Below are positions 1-8,345 of a stretch of 58,953 nucleotides of DNA, one piece after another. Source of the stretch: Chloroflexota bacterium. Lineage in GTDB: Bacteria; Chloroflexota; Anaerolineae; Anaerolineales; UBA4823. Numbering within the stretch: position 1 is the stretch's first letter; every line of letters starts with the position of its first letter. The notes beneath the pieces are model-generated. The model ran no database searches. It saw only the letters and a program-made list of their open reading frames with translations, and was not told where the DNA came from. The stretch is taken from NCBI GenBank assembly GCA_020349245.1, contig CP070764.1, forward strand, positions 3,574,616-3,633,568, read 5' to 3'. The translations under genes and the position numbers were made by a program.

Positions 1-2
1 AG

Positions 3-74
3 AGCGGGTGATGGGATTCGAACCCACGAATGGTAGCTTGGGAAGCTACTGCCTTACCACTTGGCAACACCCGC
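3..74 (-). tRNA. tRNA-Gly (anticodon CCC)
   Basis: Read on the minus strand this 72-nt stretch folds as a complete cloverleaf. The 7-bp acceptor stem pairs GCGGGTG (68-74) with CACCCGC (4-10), and the discriminator is U at position 3. The T-arm holds the GGTTCGAATCC-type loop. The anticodon stem pairs 33-37 with 45-49 around loop 38-44, which gives anticodon CCC at 40-42, hence glycine. CCA is not encoded. A TAAAAT box (minus strand, 87-92) lies 12 nt upstream and could be the -10 element; no good -35 was seen. Confidence 0.96.
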
Positions 75-96
75 GGAGCGCCTGTTATTTTACCAT

Positions 97-147
97 GGAT
101 ACCTGGAAACAAGGATAGATGGGAAAATTGACCGCCTGGTATCCAGG
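97..147. repeat. Inverted repeat in the tRNA-Gly / LuxR-Kelch intergenic region
   Basis: GGATACC (97-103) and GGTATCC (138-144) form a perfect 7-bp inverted repeat. The second arm lies inside a compact dyad, CCTGG-TAT-CCAGG (135-147). No gene is visible between the tRNA and position 350. The repeat could be an operator or the base of a hairpin; nothing in the sequence decides which. Confidence 0.35.
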
Positions 148-349
148 TGTGAATCTTGCACCTCTTGGTTTCATAATCGGATTTTCTCACTGCTATTGCT
201 GGATGTCGATCCTTTAATTATCTTCGGTTAATGTGAGAATGTTATAATCACACTTGTTTCTCATTATTCCAAAACTGGTATTGTTAACTTTGATTGAACT
301 TTCATGCCATTACTAAATTTAATTTCGCGCCTGAAGTACACTACTAGCG

Positions 350-1630
350 ATGACTGAACAAGCCGATTTGAGTGGCAGGGAGCGAGAAATCCTTGCCCTG
401 GTAGCCCGGGGAGCGAGTAACAAGGAAATCGCCCGCGATCTCCACATCAGCACCAACACCGTCAAGGTCCACTTGAGGAATATATTCGCCAAGGTCGGCG
501 CGAATTCTCGCACCGAGGCAGCGATGTATGCCGTTAATGCGGGTCTCGTCGATGTAAAGGTGAATGGCTCTGCAGGCCCTCAAGAAGAATTAATTCCTCC
601 CCGCAATCGATTCCTATGGGTTGGATTAGGTATCGTGGTCTTGCTGCTCGTTGGAGGGGTTATCGGGGTTTTTACCGTTCGCGGGACTTTAGAGAATAAT
701 CAATCAGCTACCAGCCAATCTCTTCTGCCTGACGAACAAAGATGGCAGTCAAAGGCACCGATGCGTGAAGCGCGCCAGGGATTGGCTCTCGTTGAGTACG
801 GGGGAAAAATCTATGCCATAGCCGGAGAATCCGAAAAGGGGATCACTGGAACCGTGGAGGAGTACGAACCGAGCCTCGATCGCTGGTCCAATTTGGGTAC
901 GAAACCGACACCGGTCACTGACGTCTCGGCTGCTGTTATTGGCGGGAGAATTTATGTTCCCGGCGGCCAGTCCTCCTCGGGCGAGATCAGTGATATTCTT
1001 GAGATCTATTCTCCATTGGATGATACATGGGAGCGTGGAGCAAATCTGCCCATAAAATTGAGCGGGTATGCCATGGCTGCAAATGAAGGCAACCTCTACC
1101 TATTTGGTGGGTGGGATGGAGAGGCTTACCGGGATACAGTTCTCCAATACAACCCAGAGCAGGATGCCTGGCGAGAAATGACCCCCATGTCCACGAAACG
1201 GGGTTATGCCGGAGCAGCAGTAGCAGGGGGGAAAATCTATGTTGTTGGCGGCTACGATGGCAACGAAATCCTCTCTCTGACAGAGATATACATCCCCGAG
1301 ATGGAAGGCACAGAAGGAAACCCGTGGAGTGTTGGCACCTCCTTACCTTCTGGCCGGTATCACATGGGCATTGCCGGTCTGGGAAATCTGGTCCATATCG
1401 TTGGAGGGATCACTGCTAGTGAAAGTGAGCAAACTGCTCTGGTCTACTCATCCCAAGATGGAGTCTGGCAGGAATTTTCCAGCCCCAACAAAGAACCCCT
1501 GACAGGTTTGGGCCTGGTACCTTTTGATACTCAGCTTTTTATGATGGGAGGGCAGCTTGGCGATAAACCGACCGGGAATAATTCCGCATACCAGGCAATT
1601 TACACATTTGTAATCCCGATTATCCGTTGA
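350..1630 (+). CDS. Membrane-tethered LuxR-type HTH protein with extracytoplasmic Kelch propeller
   Basis: 426 aa in three parts. Residues 6-65 are a LuxR/GerE helix-turn-helix (LSGREREILALVARG, then SNKEIARDLHISTNTVKVHL). There is no receiver domain before it. Residues 88-110 form one membrane helix preceded by basic residues, so the HTH should be cytoplasmic and the rest outside. Residues 130-420 carry six Kelch-type repeats, seen as the recurring GGKIYxxGG-like strands (IYAIAGE, IYVPGG, LYLFGG, IYVVGG, VHIVGG, LFMMGG). It ends in FVIPIIR. The family logic suggests an external propeller that senses a ligand and a tethered DNA-binding domain; the ligand and target genes are unknown. There is no Shine-Dalgarno sequence; a TACACT box (337-342) lies 7 nt before the ATG, so leaderless initiation is possible. 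Confidence 0.88.
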   Translation: MTEQADLSGREREILALVARGASNKEIARDLHISTNTVKVHLRNIFAKVGANSRTEAAMYAVNAGLVDVKVNGSAGPQEELIPPRNRFLWVGLGIVVLLLVGGVIGVFTVRGTLENNQSATSQSLLPDEQRWQSKAPMREARQGLALVEYGGKIYAIAGESEKGITGTVEEYEPSLDRWSNLGTKPTPVTDVSAAVIGGRIYVPGGQSSSGEISDILEIYSPLDDTWERGANLPIKLSGYAMAANEGNLYLFGGWDGEAYRDTVLQYNPEQDAWREMTPMSTKRGYAGAAVAGGKIYVVGGYDGNEILSLTEIYIPEMEGTEGNPWSVGTSLPSGRYHMGIAGLGNLVHIVGGITASESEQTALVYSSQDGVWQEFSSPNKEPLTGLGLVPFDTQLFMMGGQLGDKPTGNNSAYQAIYTFVIPIIR

Positions 1631-1792
1631 AAAGCCCTAAATAACCCATAAGTGTTATTGATTTTGAGGCTTGAATCGTTTATCTTTGTTGCGTACCTGG
1701 CGGGAAACACGCCGGGACATTGGATTGATTACCAAGCATAAACAGTAAACTGGGAATAAATATTAAAATAAAAATATTATTAGGAGACAAAA

Positions 1793-3160
1793 ATGAAAAA
1801 ATATCGAATTCTCGCTTTGATAGCAGTCCTAGTACTGGTATTTGGCCTGGTGGGAACTGCGGGCGCACAGCTGGGTGACTCAGATGTATCTTCATTTACT
1901 GTACAAAACGTTGACTCCACCAACGCCACGGTTACGATCACCTTTGTTGCTGAAAATGGCACTGAAATAACCCCAACGGTCTTAAATGCCAGTAAAGCCA
2001 ATCCATTCACGTTAACTCCTGGCGAATCCTGGGAAGTTTACGTGCCTGGTATCCCCGCCGCCCAGCTGCCAAATGGTCGTTATTCGGTCGTGATCGCTTC
2101 CACAGCCCAGGTTGTGGGCATCGCCAACCTCGTTGGCCAGGGTTCGGTCAATTTCAACGGAAGTTATTCCGGATTCAGCTCCGGTGCGACCACGTTCTAT
2201 CTCCCGGCTGTCGCCTTCAACGCCTACGGCTGGTACAGCCTGATCTCTGTCCAGAATGTCGGATCGGGTCCTGCAGATGTGACAGTTACCATCAACTGCG
2301 AAAATGGTCCTACAGGAACCCTGACTGCGACGAACGTACCGATCTTCTCCTCCCACCATTTCGATCTGGAGACTACAACGCCATCTGGATTTACCTCCAG
2401 CACGAAGTGCATCGGCTCTGCAGTCGTCACTGCAGATCAACCGGTGGTGGCCGTGGATAACCAGACCGTGCCAGGAAACGGAAATACACAATCTTACAGC
2501 GGCGTGGTCAGCGGTGCACCGAAATTGTATGCTGCAGCGCTTTACACTGAATTCTATGGCTGGAATTCAAGCATCAACATCCGCAAGCTGGGTGCGGGGA
2601 GCACCACCGTTACCGTCACCTACAGTAATGGTGGGTCCTCCACCTGCAACCTGTCAGACAGCGCACCGGGTTGTCTCCTGTATATGCCAGCGGAAAAACC
2701 GACACCCAACCAGTATTTCGGTGCAACAATACAATCCTCACCCAGCATGGACCTGGTCGCGGTCGTGAATGCGGCGAACGGTTCGCAAGCACAAACTTAC
2801 AATGCAGTCAGCGGTGGAACCGGCGCGGTTGGTATTCCCAGCGTGATGAAATCTTACTACGGATGGAATACTTCCTTCACCTGCCAGAATATCGGTTCTG
2901 TTACCACGACGTTTAATATCAAGTATGATGGCCATGCTAGTGATGCCTACAATACCGATCCAATTGCACCAGGTGGTTCTATTGAAGTCTTTACACCAGG
3001 TGAGTCCTTCCTGCCCCCTAGTAATTGGCAGGGTGGGGCTACCGTAACAGCAAACGCTGGCGGTGCACAGGTGAGCTGTATTGTGAACTTCAACCATCCC
3101 GGTCAAATGGCATCAACTGCTGGCGACTGGTCAATGAGCTACAACGCCTTCAACAAATAA
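1793..3160 (+). CDS. Secreted repeat protein of unknown function
   Basis: 455 aa with a clear Sec signal peptide (MKKYRILALIAVLVLVFGLV, cleavage likely after AGA near residue 25). The mature part holds about four copies of a roughly 105-residue unit. Its signature is a Y-G-W-x-S-x-I/F run followed by Q/R-N/K-x-G-S and a TVTxTY-like strand, near residues 143, 255 and 355; a partial copy (FTVQNVDSTNATVTITF) begins near residue 34. The composition is rich in Ser, Thr, Gly and Asn, as in beta-sandwich surface or fibre proteins. A good ribosome site (AGGAG) precedes the ATG and a hairpin terminator follows. I do not recognise the family; a surface adhesive, S-layer-like or fibre role is inference. 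Confidence 0.85.
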   Translation: MKKYRILALIAVLVLVFGLVGTAGAQLGDSDVSSFTVQNVDSTNATVTITFVAENGTEITPTVLNASKANPFTLTPGESWEVYVPGIPAAQLPNGRYSVVIASTAQVVGIANLVGQGSVNFNGSYSGFSSGATTFYLPAVAFNAYGWYSLISVQNVGSGPADVTVTINCENGPTGTLTATNVPIFSSHHFDLETTTPSGFTSSTKCIGSAVVTADQPVVAVDNQTVPGNGNTQSYSGVVSGAPKLYAAALYTEFYGWNSSINIRKLGAGSTTVTVTYSNGGSSTCNLSDSAPGCLLYMPAEKPTPNQYFGATIQSSPSMDLVAVVNAANGSQAQTYNAVSGGTGAVGIPSVMKSYYGWNTSFTCQNIGSVTTTFNIKYDGHASDAYNTDPIAPGGSIEVFTPGESFLPPSNWQGGATVTANAGGAQVSCIVNFNHPGQMASTAGDWSMSYNAFNK

Positions 3161-3213
3161 CGGCTTGAACCTGGTGGGCTGACACCAGTGTTAGATTAAT
3201 TACCTTAGCATAA

Positions 3214-3244
3214 AAACCTCCTGGGTATTCAGCTCAGGAGGTTT
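3214..3244 (+). terminator. Hairpin after the secreted repeat protein gene
   Basis: AAACCTCCTG (3214-3223) pairs perfectly over 10 bp with CAGGAGGTTT (3235-3244) around an 11-nt loop. The downstream sequence is only moderately T-rich, so this may be a terminator or an RNA-stabilising 3' hairpin. It lies 53 nt after the stop codon. Confidence 0.65.
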
Positions 3245-3347
3245 AATTATTCCCAAATAATTTCTATGATTCCTGCTATCTCGAGTGTCCCCGGAAAGAT
3301 AAGCTAACGTGAAAAATTGACTCCGGATCTATATGGATCTTGATTAC

Positions 3348-3376
3348 TTGCTTCCCGCGGGTAAGATTGGTAAAAT
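3348..3376 (+). promoter_or_regulatory. Candidate sigma-70-type promoter for the lipoprotein gene
   Basis: TTGCTT (3348-3353), a 17-nt spacer and TAAAAT (3371-3376) match a housekeeping promoter. The spacer begins with the palindrome CCCGCGGG (3354-3361), which could be an operator half or simply chance. Confidence 0.5.
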
Positions 3377-3430
3377 CAGTTTGTTTTGTGGATAACCTCT
3401 ATATGTATTTCGCTCTGGAAAAAATCAAAA

Positions 3431-3967
3431 ATGAAAAATCAACCGAAAATAGGCATACTCTCAATATTATTCATTCTCCTGGCAACACTTGTGCTGGCGG
3501 CCTGTCAGACGGATTCTGCCACGGTTGTTTCAACTGCACCTGAATCACCATCACAACCCACAGAAAAGCCCATGTTCAACAACCCCACGGTGGAGTCCTA
3601 TGAATTCGCGAAATCCAAGGATGGCTATATCACACTTCATGGACTGCTGGTGGTACTCAATCCAACGAGCATTCTGCCAGGAAAGGATGATGCGATCTTT
3701 TTAGTCCCGATGGACTCAAGCGGCGCAGGTGTCACCGGTATTCCAGAATTTACCATCGGTGAAGTCCCCCAGGCGGATGTGGATGAGAGTACCGGTGAAT
3801 TTGTTTTCTTAGATATCCAACCCGGTAAATATGCAGTCGTGGTGACTGCCATGGGAGGTGCCCAGATACCTACCCGCAAAATGGTTGATGGGACTTTCGC
3901 TATTTTCACCTTCACCGCCGAGGATGAAAACCAGATCATTGAACTTGGCAGTTTGAGCGTGCCTTAA
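3431..3967 (+). CDS. Small lipoprotein of unknown function
   Basis: 178 aa. The chosen ATG gives a typical lipoprotein signal: a Lys-containing n-region, a hydrophobic core and the lipobox LVLAAC with Cys at residue 25, followed by a Ser/Thr/Pro/Gln-rich linker. An upstream in-frame start at 3386 would put 15 extra residues in front and spoil the signal. The mature domain (about residues 50-178) contains alternating beta-strand-like segments, including FVFLDIQPGKYAVVVTA, the look of a carboxypeptidase-regulatory or prealbumin-like beta-sandwich. The exact family was not recognised. A terminator follows at 4071-4095. Confidence 0.8.
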   Translation: MKNQPKIGILSILFILLATLVLAACQTDSATVVSTAPESPSQPTEKPMFNNPTVESYEFAKSKDGYITLHGLLVVLNPTSILPGKDDAIFLVPMDSSGAGVTGIPEFTIGEVPQADVDESTGEFVFLDIQPGKYAVVVTAMGGAQIPTRKMVDGTFAIFTFTAEDENQIIELGSLSVP

Positions 3968-4070
3968 TTAGGATGATAGACACTATAAAACGAATCGAAA
4001 TGCTTGACTGCCTAGACACTTGATCTCAATGTAATTTATTGATTGCTGAATATAAAGATTTTTATTGGTA

Positions 4071-4095
4071 CCCTCAGCTTGACCTGGGGGTTTTT
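4071..4095 (+). terminator. Rho-independent terminator of the lipoprotein gene
   Basis: CCCTCAG (4071-4077) pairs with CTGGGGG (4084-4090), 7 bp with one wobble and a 6-nt loop, followed by five T residues (4091-4095). It overlaps the last codons and stop (4074-4076) of the convergent minus-strand gene, so one DNA stretch serves as coding end for one gene and terminator for the other. Confidence 0.8.
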
Positions 4096-5042
4096 CTCGT
4101 TAACCAGACGAACAGAAACACCCACAAGAATTCTCCGGCCGTGAGCACCAGCCGGAAGGTGATCGCCAGGATAACGGCGATAACAGGCGGCATCAATAAG
4201 CTCAAAAGCGCACTGAGGGTGATCTCTCTGATACCAAGACCCTGAATACCGATCCCGATTGTTAGGCTCACCGCCCCTGCAGCTCCCCAGGCGCCGACTA
4301 TTGCCGGGAGCTTGCTAATATCCAGTGGGTAGATCGCTTGAGCGAGGACAAACAAAATTAAACCACCGCCAATCCATGCCATGAACATCAGCACCACAGT
4401 GATTATTATTTTCCCCTGATCGATTTCCGGGATGAAATCGATACCCCGCCGGTGGAGGAAATAAGGCAGTGCTCGATTAACCACAGGCACGGCAATTACG
4501 ATTAGAATTAATAGTGGCAACGCAAAATAAGCGGCAGTGCGAATATTATCAATGTCTTGGGTGATTCCCGTTACGGTAACCAGCAACATCAACGCAGTCA
4601 AAAATCCTGTCAGGGCGAGCAGGATCACCTCGGCAGCTGAGGCAGTTAAAGTTGTTGCTGCCGGGACCTGCTCCTCTTTGTAAAGAAGGGATCGGCTGGA
4701 TATATACCAGACAAAGCCTGGAATGTGCCTTGGTAGGGCAGATAAGCTGTAAATCCTCAAATCCGTGCGAAATGGGAGATCGACCTTGATGGTTTTTAGA
4801 AGGTAATGCCAGGCAGCTGCAGTGGGCAGCATACCGGTGGGGTAGATCAGCACTGCCAGTAGCACGAAACGGAAATCAAGGTGAATATCCTGGGCTTTAA
4901 ATTCATTCCAATTTGCAGCAACGGCATAGGTAATAAACAGGATGCTGATCAGGAGGATAGCCGCGAACATAAGCCGCCTGTATCTCGGGTTCTGAAAAAC
5001 AGCACTGATAAATTGCCAGGAATTTTTCAGGAAATTGCGCAT
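4074..5042 (-). CDS. Lysylphosphatidylglycerol synthase TM-region-like (UPF0104) membrane protein
   Basis: 322 aa and almost entirely hydrophobic, with roughly eight membrane helices. The stretch around RIYSLSALPRHIPGFVWY, with downstream polar-in-membrane residues, matches the LPG_synthase_TM/AglD family. That family includes lipid flippase-like parts of MprF and proteins linked to dolichol or polyprenyl glycan assembly. There is no C-terminal aminoacyltransferase domain, so lysyl-lipid synthesis is not expected. It is the last gene of the glycan cluster, 9 nt after the GT39-like gene, which supports a role in moving or anchoring a lipid-linked glycan. Confidence 0.8.
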   Translation of the reverse strand: MRNFLKNSWQFISAVFQNPRYRRLMFAAILLISILFITYAVAANWNEFKAQDIHLDFRFVLLAVLIYPTGMLPTAAAWHYLLKTIKVDLPFRTDLRIYSLSALPRHIPGFVWYISSRSLLYKEEQVPAATTLTASAAEVILLALTGFLTALMLLVTVTGITQDIDNIRTAAYFALPLLILIVIAVPVVNRALPYFLHRRGIDFIPEIDQGKIIITVVLMFMAWIGGGLILFVLAQAIYPLDISKLPAIVGAWGAAGAVSLTIGIGIQGLGIREITLSALLSLLMPPVIAVILAITFRLVLTAGEFLWVFLFVWLTRKTPRSS

Positions 5043-5051
5043 AGTCTTGAT

Positions 5052-6551
5052 TCAGGGGGATAAATTGTACAGCCTGAGGCGAATTCTACCGAAATTCCGC
5101 TCGGAAAGGAGGCTGGAATTCAATTCTAACCAGGATTCAATGATTTGCCCTTCATCCCAGAATTCTGGCGTAAATTCAACCAGCCACAACCGCTGATACG
5201 ATTCCTTGAGCTGCTTGAATCGACCTTCAACGGTTTCTTTGGTTGCTGCTTCACCTTCCCAGCCACCAGTTATGATGTCATAATTTTCAGGAATGCCAAT
5301 AGTTGGGAAATCAAGATCAGCGTACAGGGAAAGTGCCAGGGAAGAGGCTGCTGGATTGGTGAAAATAACATCGCCAGCTGCAGCATGCTGTTCGAGATAC
5401 TCAGCCGTACCTTGCCAATCATCCTTGCTGAGATTGACCTGCTGGTAGGTCAGGGATACGCTTGCTGATACCAGCAGGACGGCAACCGCGGCCAGGTTTA
5501 GTTTGCGCGGCAGACAGCAGGAAATCGAAGCGGTCAAGAGCAGGATGGGGGAGATAGCGATTAAATACTGTTTGAACTGATAAATTGGAAATAATACCGC
5601 GAGGACTGAGATGGCAGTGAAAGGAATGACGGCGAGCGCAGTAAAGAAGAAAAAGGATTGCTTTTCTTCTCCAGGTTTTATTAAATGGTGGTAAATGGAC
5701 CAGCCAAGCAGGGCGACAATAAGAGCACCCAGCAGCCAGAGAAGAATTTCAGGGAGGGCAAGGACTGCGATGCCGAAAATCATACGCAGCAGGGTATCAC
5801 GAATGACTGCGATAGTTGGTGATTGAACCCAGGTCATGGTATGAAAGCGAAATTGGTTTATGGCGACCGGCAGCCAGGGGAGAAAAAGCAGACCTACAGT
5901 AAAAATGCTAATCAGCCAGTACCAGAAATGGCGCAGGTTAATTTGGTTCCAGGCCCAGAGCAATGCCCAGATGCCTTGGCTGAAGAGGATCAAAAAAGCA
6001 AAATAATGCGTATAGATAGCAAGAAGCGAGAAAATTGCATAGACTGCCCAGCGGGAGGCACTTCTGCCGTGTAAGGCCCACCATAAAGATGTGGTGGATG
6101 CGATTGTCAGGCTGACCAGCAATATATACATGCGAATTTCCTGGGAATACCAGACATGCATTGGCGAGACACAAACGAGCAAGCCACCGAGGAGCCCAAT
6201 CACAGGTCCGGCAGTATATTTTCCCAGGTGCAAGACTTGAGCAATGCAGATCACCCCAATAATTACCGAGAGCATTCGCGCGTATGTCACCCCGCTGCCG
6301 AATATCAGCCAGAACTTTAACAATAAGTAATATAGGGGGGGATGCTGGTCGGCTGCCGTGCCTGTCAAGATATCACTCACCGTGTGCTGGGCAAGGTTGA
6401 TCGAATATGCTTCATCTATCCAGGCACTCTCACTGCCAATATTCCAGAGACGCAGGAGCATAGCCAGCAACAAAACCAATCCTGAAGCAATCAGAAACCA
6501 GCGGTTTTGATTATCCTGTATCGATCGCTTGATTGCTGGCCAATAATTCAT
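5052..6551 (-). CDS. GT39/ArnT-type membrane glycosyltransferase
   Basis: 499 aa. The N-terminal cytoplasmic part is short and the rest has about eleven membrane helices. Residues 44-50 (WIDEAYS) after the first helix carry the acidic Asp-Glu pair typical of GT-C enzymes in the PMT/ArnT superfamily, and HPPLYY (70-75) is the second conserved motif. Such enzymes use a polyprenyl-phosphate sugar and transfer it to protein or lipid on the outer face of the membrane. The C-terminal 120 residues form a soluble outer domain. It lies 11 nt after the methyltransferase gene and precedes the LPG-synthase-like gene by 9 nt. Donor and acceptor cannot be told from the sequence. Confidence 0.82.
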   Translation of the reverse strand: MNYWPAIKRSIQDNQNRWFLIASGLVLLLAMLLRLWNIGSESAWIDEAYSINLAQHTVSDILTGTAADQHPPLYYLLLKFWLIFGSGVTYARMLSVIIGVICIAQVLHLGKYTAGPVIGLLGGLLVCVSPMHVWYSQEIRMYILLVSLTIASTTSLWWALHGRSASRWAVYAIFSLLAIYTHYFAFLILFSQGIWALLWAWNQINLRHFWYWLISIFTVGLLFLPWLPVAINQFRFHTMTWVQSPTIAVIRDTLLRMIFGIAVLALPEILLWLLGALIVALLGWSIYHHLIKPGEEKQSFFFFTALAVIPFTAISVLAVLFPIYQFKQYLIAISPILLLTASISCCLPRKLNLAAVAVLLVSASVSLTYQQVNLSKDDWQGTAEYLEQHAAAGDVIFTNPAASSLALSLYADLDFPTIGIPENYDIITGGWEGEAATKETVEGRFKQLKESYQRLWLVEFTPEFWDEGQIIESWLELNSSLLSERNFGRIRLRLYNLSP

Positions 6552-6562
6552 TTCGGCGGAGA

Positions 6563-7462
6563 TTAAACCTTCTTCCTGGCGGCGTAAGTGATGATCGGAC
6601 CGCGGTCAACCAGGTAGGAAACCTGGCGATATGGCCATAACAAGGCAGAAAGGAGGGGATAGGCGCGGTTGAACCATGCTCGCAGGCGCTTATTTTCAAG
6701 TACCTGTTCGATGCTTAATTTGAAAGTGCCTTTTCCACCCAGAATACATTTCTTCCCTGCCAGGTAGAAACCTGAAGTATCAAGCAGCTGCTTGAGCGTA
6801 TCTTCAGTGAACATGTTGAAATGGCGCGGTGCGTCCCAGCCGATCCAATTTTCACCAAACAAGTAGCGGTCAAAACTTTTCAAATTGGGTATGGAAAAGA
6901 CCAATAACCCGTTTGGTTTCAGCAGATCAAAGCAACCAGCCAGGGTTTGTCTTGGGCTGGGGACGTGTTCGAGCACATCCCACATACAGGCGACATCAAA
7001 TGAACTTGACTCCAGTGCCGCGGTCTCGAGAGTTCCAGTAATCACCTCCAAGTGATAGTACTCCCGGGCAATATTGGCCGCTTTCTCGATCGGTTCGATT
7101 CCCAGGACTTCCCAGCCATGGTCGTGGGCGTTCTTCATGAAATTTCCGGTTGCGGCACCGATATCAAGCAATCTGCCTTTGTTGTTAGAATACTGCTCAA
7201 CGAATGCTAATTGCAGATTTAGCATTCGACGCAAATGCCATTGATTTACCCCTTCACTGCCTTCTTCGAGTAAATAGTATGCTTCGTAATCATGGGGATA
7301 ATGCAGGTCGAGTTCTTCCTGTGAAGGTCGGTATTGGAGATAAATCAATCCACAATTTGTGCAGGTGACAAATTGGAAATCCTGGTTGGTAAATCGATCT
7401 TTACGAGTGAACAGTATTTCAGGTGCATCCGCACCACAGAGATCGCAGTTGACTTTTTCCAA
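6563..7462 (-). CDS. Class I SAM-dependent methyltransferase with N-terminal zinc ribbon
   Basis: 299 aa. The N-terminus has Cys6, Cys9, Cys34 and Cys37 (CDLC, then CTNC), a four-Cys zinc site seen in sugar C-methyltransferases. A Rossmann methyltransferase fold follows: motif I is LLDIGAATGNF near residues 97-107, then GIEPIEKAA and CMWDVLEHVPSP. The C-terminal third holds basic and hydrophobic helices. The gene starts 1 nt after the GT2 gene ends, so translation is probably coupled. The context suggests methylation of a sugar in the surface glycan; the substrate is unknown. Confidence 0.85.
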   Translation of the reverse strand: MEKVNCDLCGADAPEILFTRKDRFTNQDFQFVTCTNCGLIYLQYRPSQEELDLHYPHDYEAYYLLEEGSEGVNQWHLRRMLNLQLAFVEQYSNNKGRLLDIGAATGNFMKNAHDHGWEVLGIEPIEKAANIAREYYHLEVITGTLETAALESSSFDVACMWDVLEHVPSPRQTLAGCFDLLKPNGLLVFSIPNLKSFDRYLFGENWIGWDAPRHFNMFTEDTLKQLLDTSGFYLAGKKCILGGKGTFKLSIEQVLENKRLRAWFNRAYPLLSALLWPYRQVSYLVDRGPIITYAARKKV

Positions 7463-7463
7463 A

Positions 7464-8345
7464 TTATTGGTTTATCCTTTTCACAATGTTCCAACCTTCC
7501 TGTACCCCTTGCCAGAATGAAGGTAAGTATTTCAAATTTCCCTGCACGATCTCTCTCAGGATGATCCACCCCATAACCGACCACAACGTGTACCCAGGAA
7601 AACGAGTGCTTTTGCGGTAGAAAATTACCGTATTTCTACCCAGGAGTTGCCACCTCTGCGGCGAATTAATCCCAAGTGTCTGTGATTCTTTATGCTGAAT
7701 TAGTGCTTCGGGAACATATCCCATCTGGAATCCTGCTGCTCGAACCTGGTATGAGAACTCATAATCTTCCATGTAATTTTGATAAACTGGATCAAACCCA
7801 CTGACAATCTCAAAGACATGCTCCCGGATCATCAGAGCACAACCAGTGGCATATTCTAGGGGATACGGCCTATTATAGATGGGATTGTCCTCTTTACGGT
7901 AACCAATCATCTTGATGGTTGGAGGGAAAGCACGCCACCTTGCACCTGCTGACCAAATTAATTCGGGTGATCCATAGTAGGTGATTTTCGGGATGGATAC
8001 GTCCCATCCTGAGCTCGCAAGGAATCGAATCGCATATTTGTCAATTACCGTGTCATTATTTAGCAGGAAGTAATATGAAGCGCGAATTTTCCTGGCGAAC
8101 TCAATCCCGGCGTTGTATCCACCTGTGAAACCAAGATTTGCAGGAATTTCCAATATATTAATATCAGGAAAAGCCTGGTGAATCCTATTTACTGAGTCAT
8201 CTTGGGAGCCATTGTCAACCAGCACAACTTCGAAATTTTCATAATCAGAAGAAAACACTGAATTTAAACATTCAATCGTATCGTCAGGTCGTTGCCAATT
8301 AACGATAATAACAATCACTTTGGGGGTTTTATTCGAGGAATTCAT
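7464..8345 (-). CDS. GT2 family glycosyltransferase (rhamnosyltransferase-like)
   Basis: 293 aa. The N-terminus VIVIIVNWQRPDDTIECLNS and the following VVLVDNGSQDDS are the GT-A nucleotide-sugar site. YYFLLNNDTVID near residue 95 is the metal-binding DxD position, here N-N-D as in many rhamnosyltransferase-like GT2 proteins. A later YMEDYEFSYQVRAAGF stretch carries the ED acceptor-base motif. The start ATG overlaps the stop of the upstream GT4 gene (TGATG), so the two are translationally coupled. Role: adds one sugar in the surface glycan; specificity unknown. Confidence 0.88.
   Translation of the reverse strand: MNSSNKTPKVIVIIVNWQRPDDTIECLNSVFSSDYENFEVVLVDNGSQDDSVNRIHQAFPDINILEIPANLGFTGGYNAGIEFARKIRASYYFLLNNDTVIDKYAIRFLASSGWDVSIPKITYYGSPELIWSAGARWRAFPPTIKMIGYRKEDNPIYNRPYPLEYATGCALMIREHVFEIVSGFDPVYQNYMEDYEFSYQVRAAGFQMGYVPEALIQHKESQTLGINSPQRWQLLGRNTVIFYRKSTRFPGYTLWSVMGWIILREIVQGNLKYLPSFWQGVQEGWNIVKRINQ

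Noticed and set aside
1696..1716. Hairpin CCTGGCG-loop-CGCCGGG upstream of the secreted repeat protein gene, considered as a riboswitch
   Set aside because: It is a single 7-bp stem without the conserved cores of known riboswitches and without a T-run; kept only as an unexplained hairpin.
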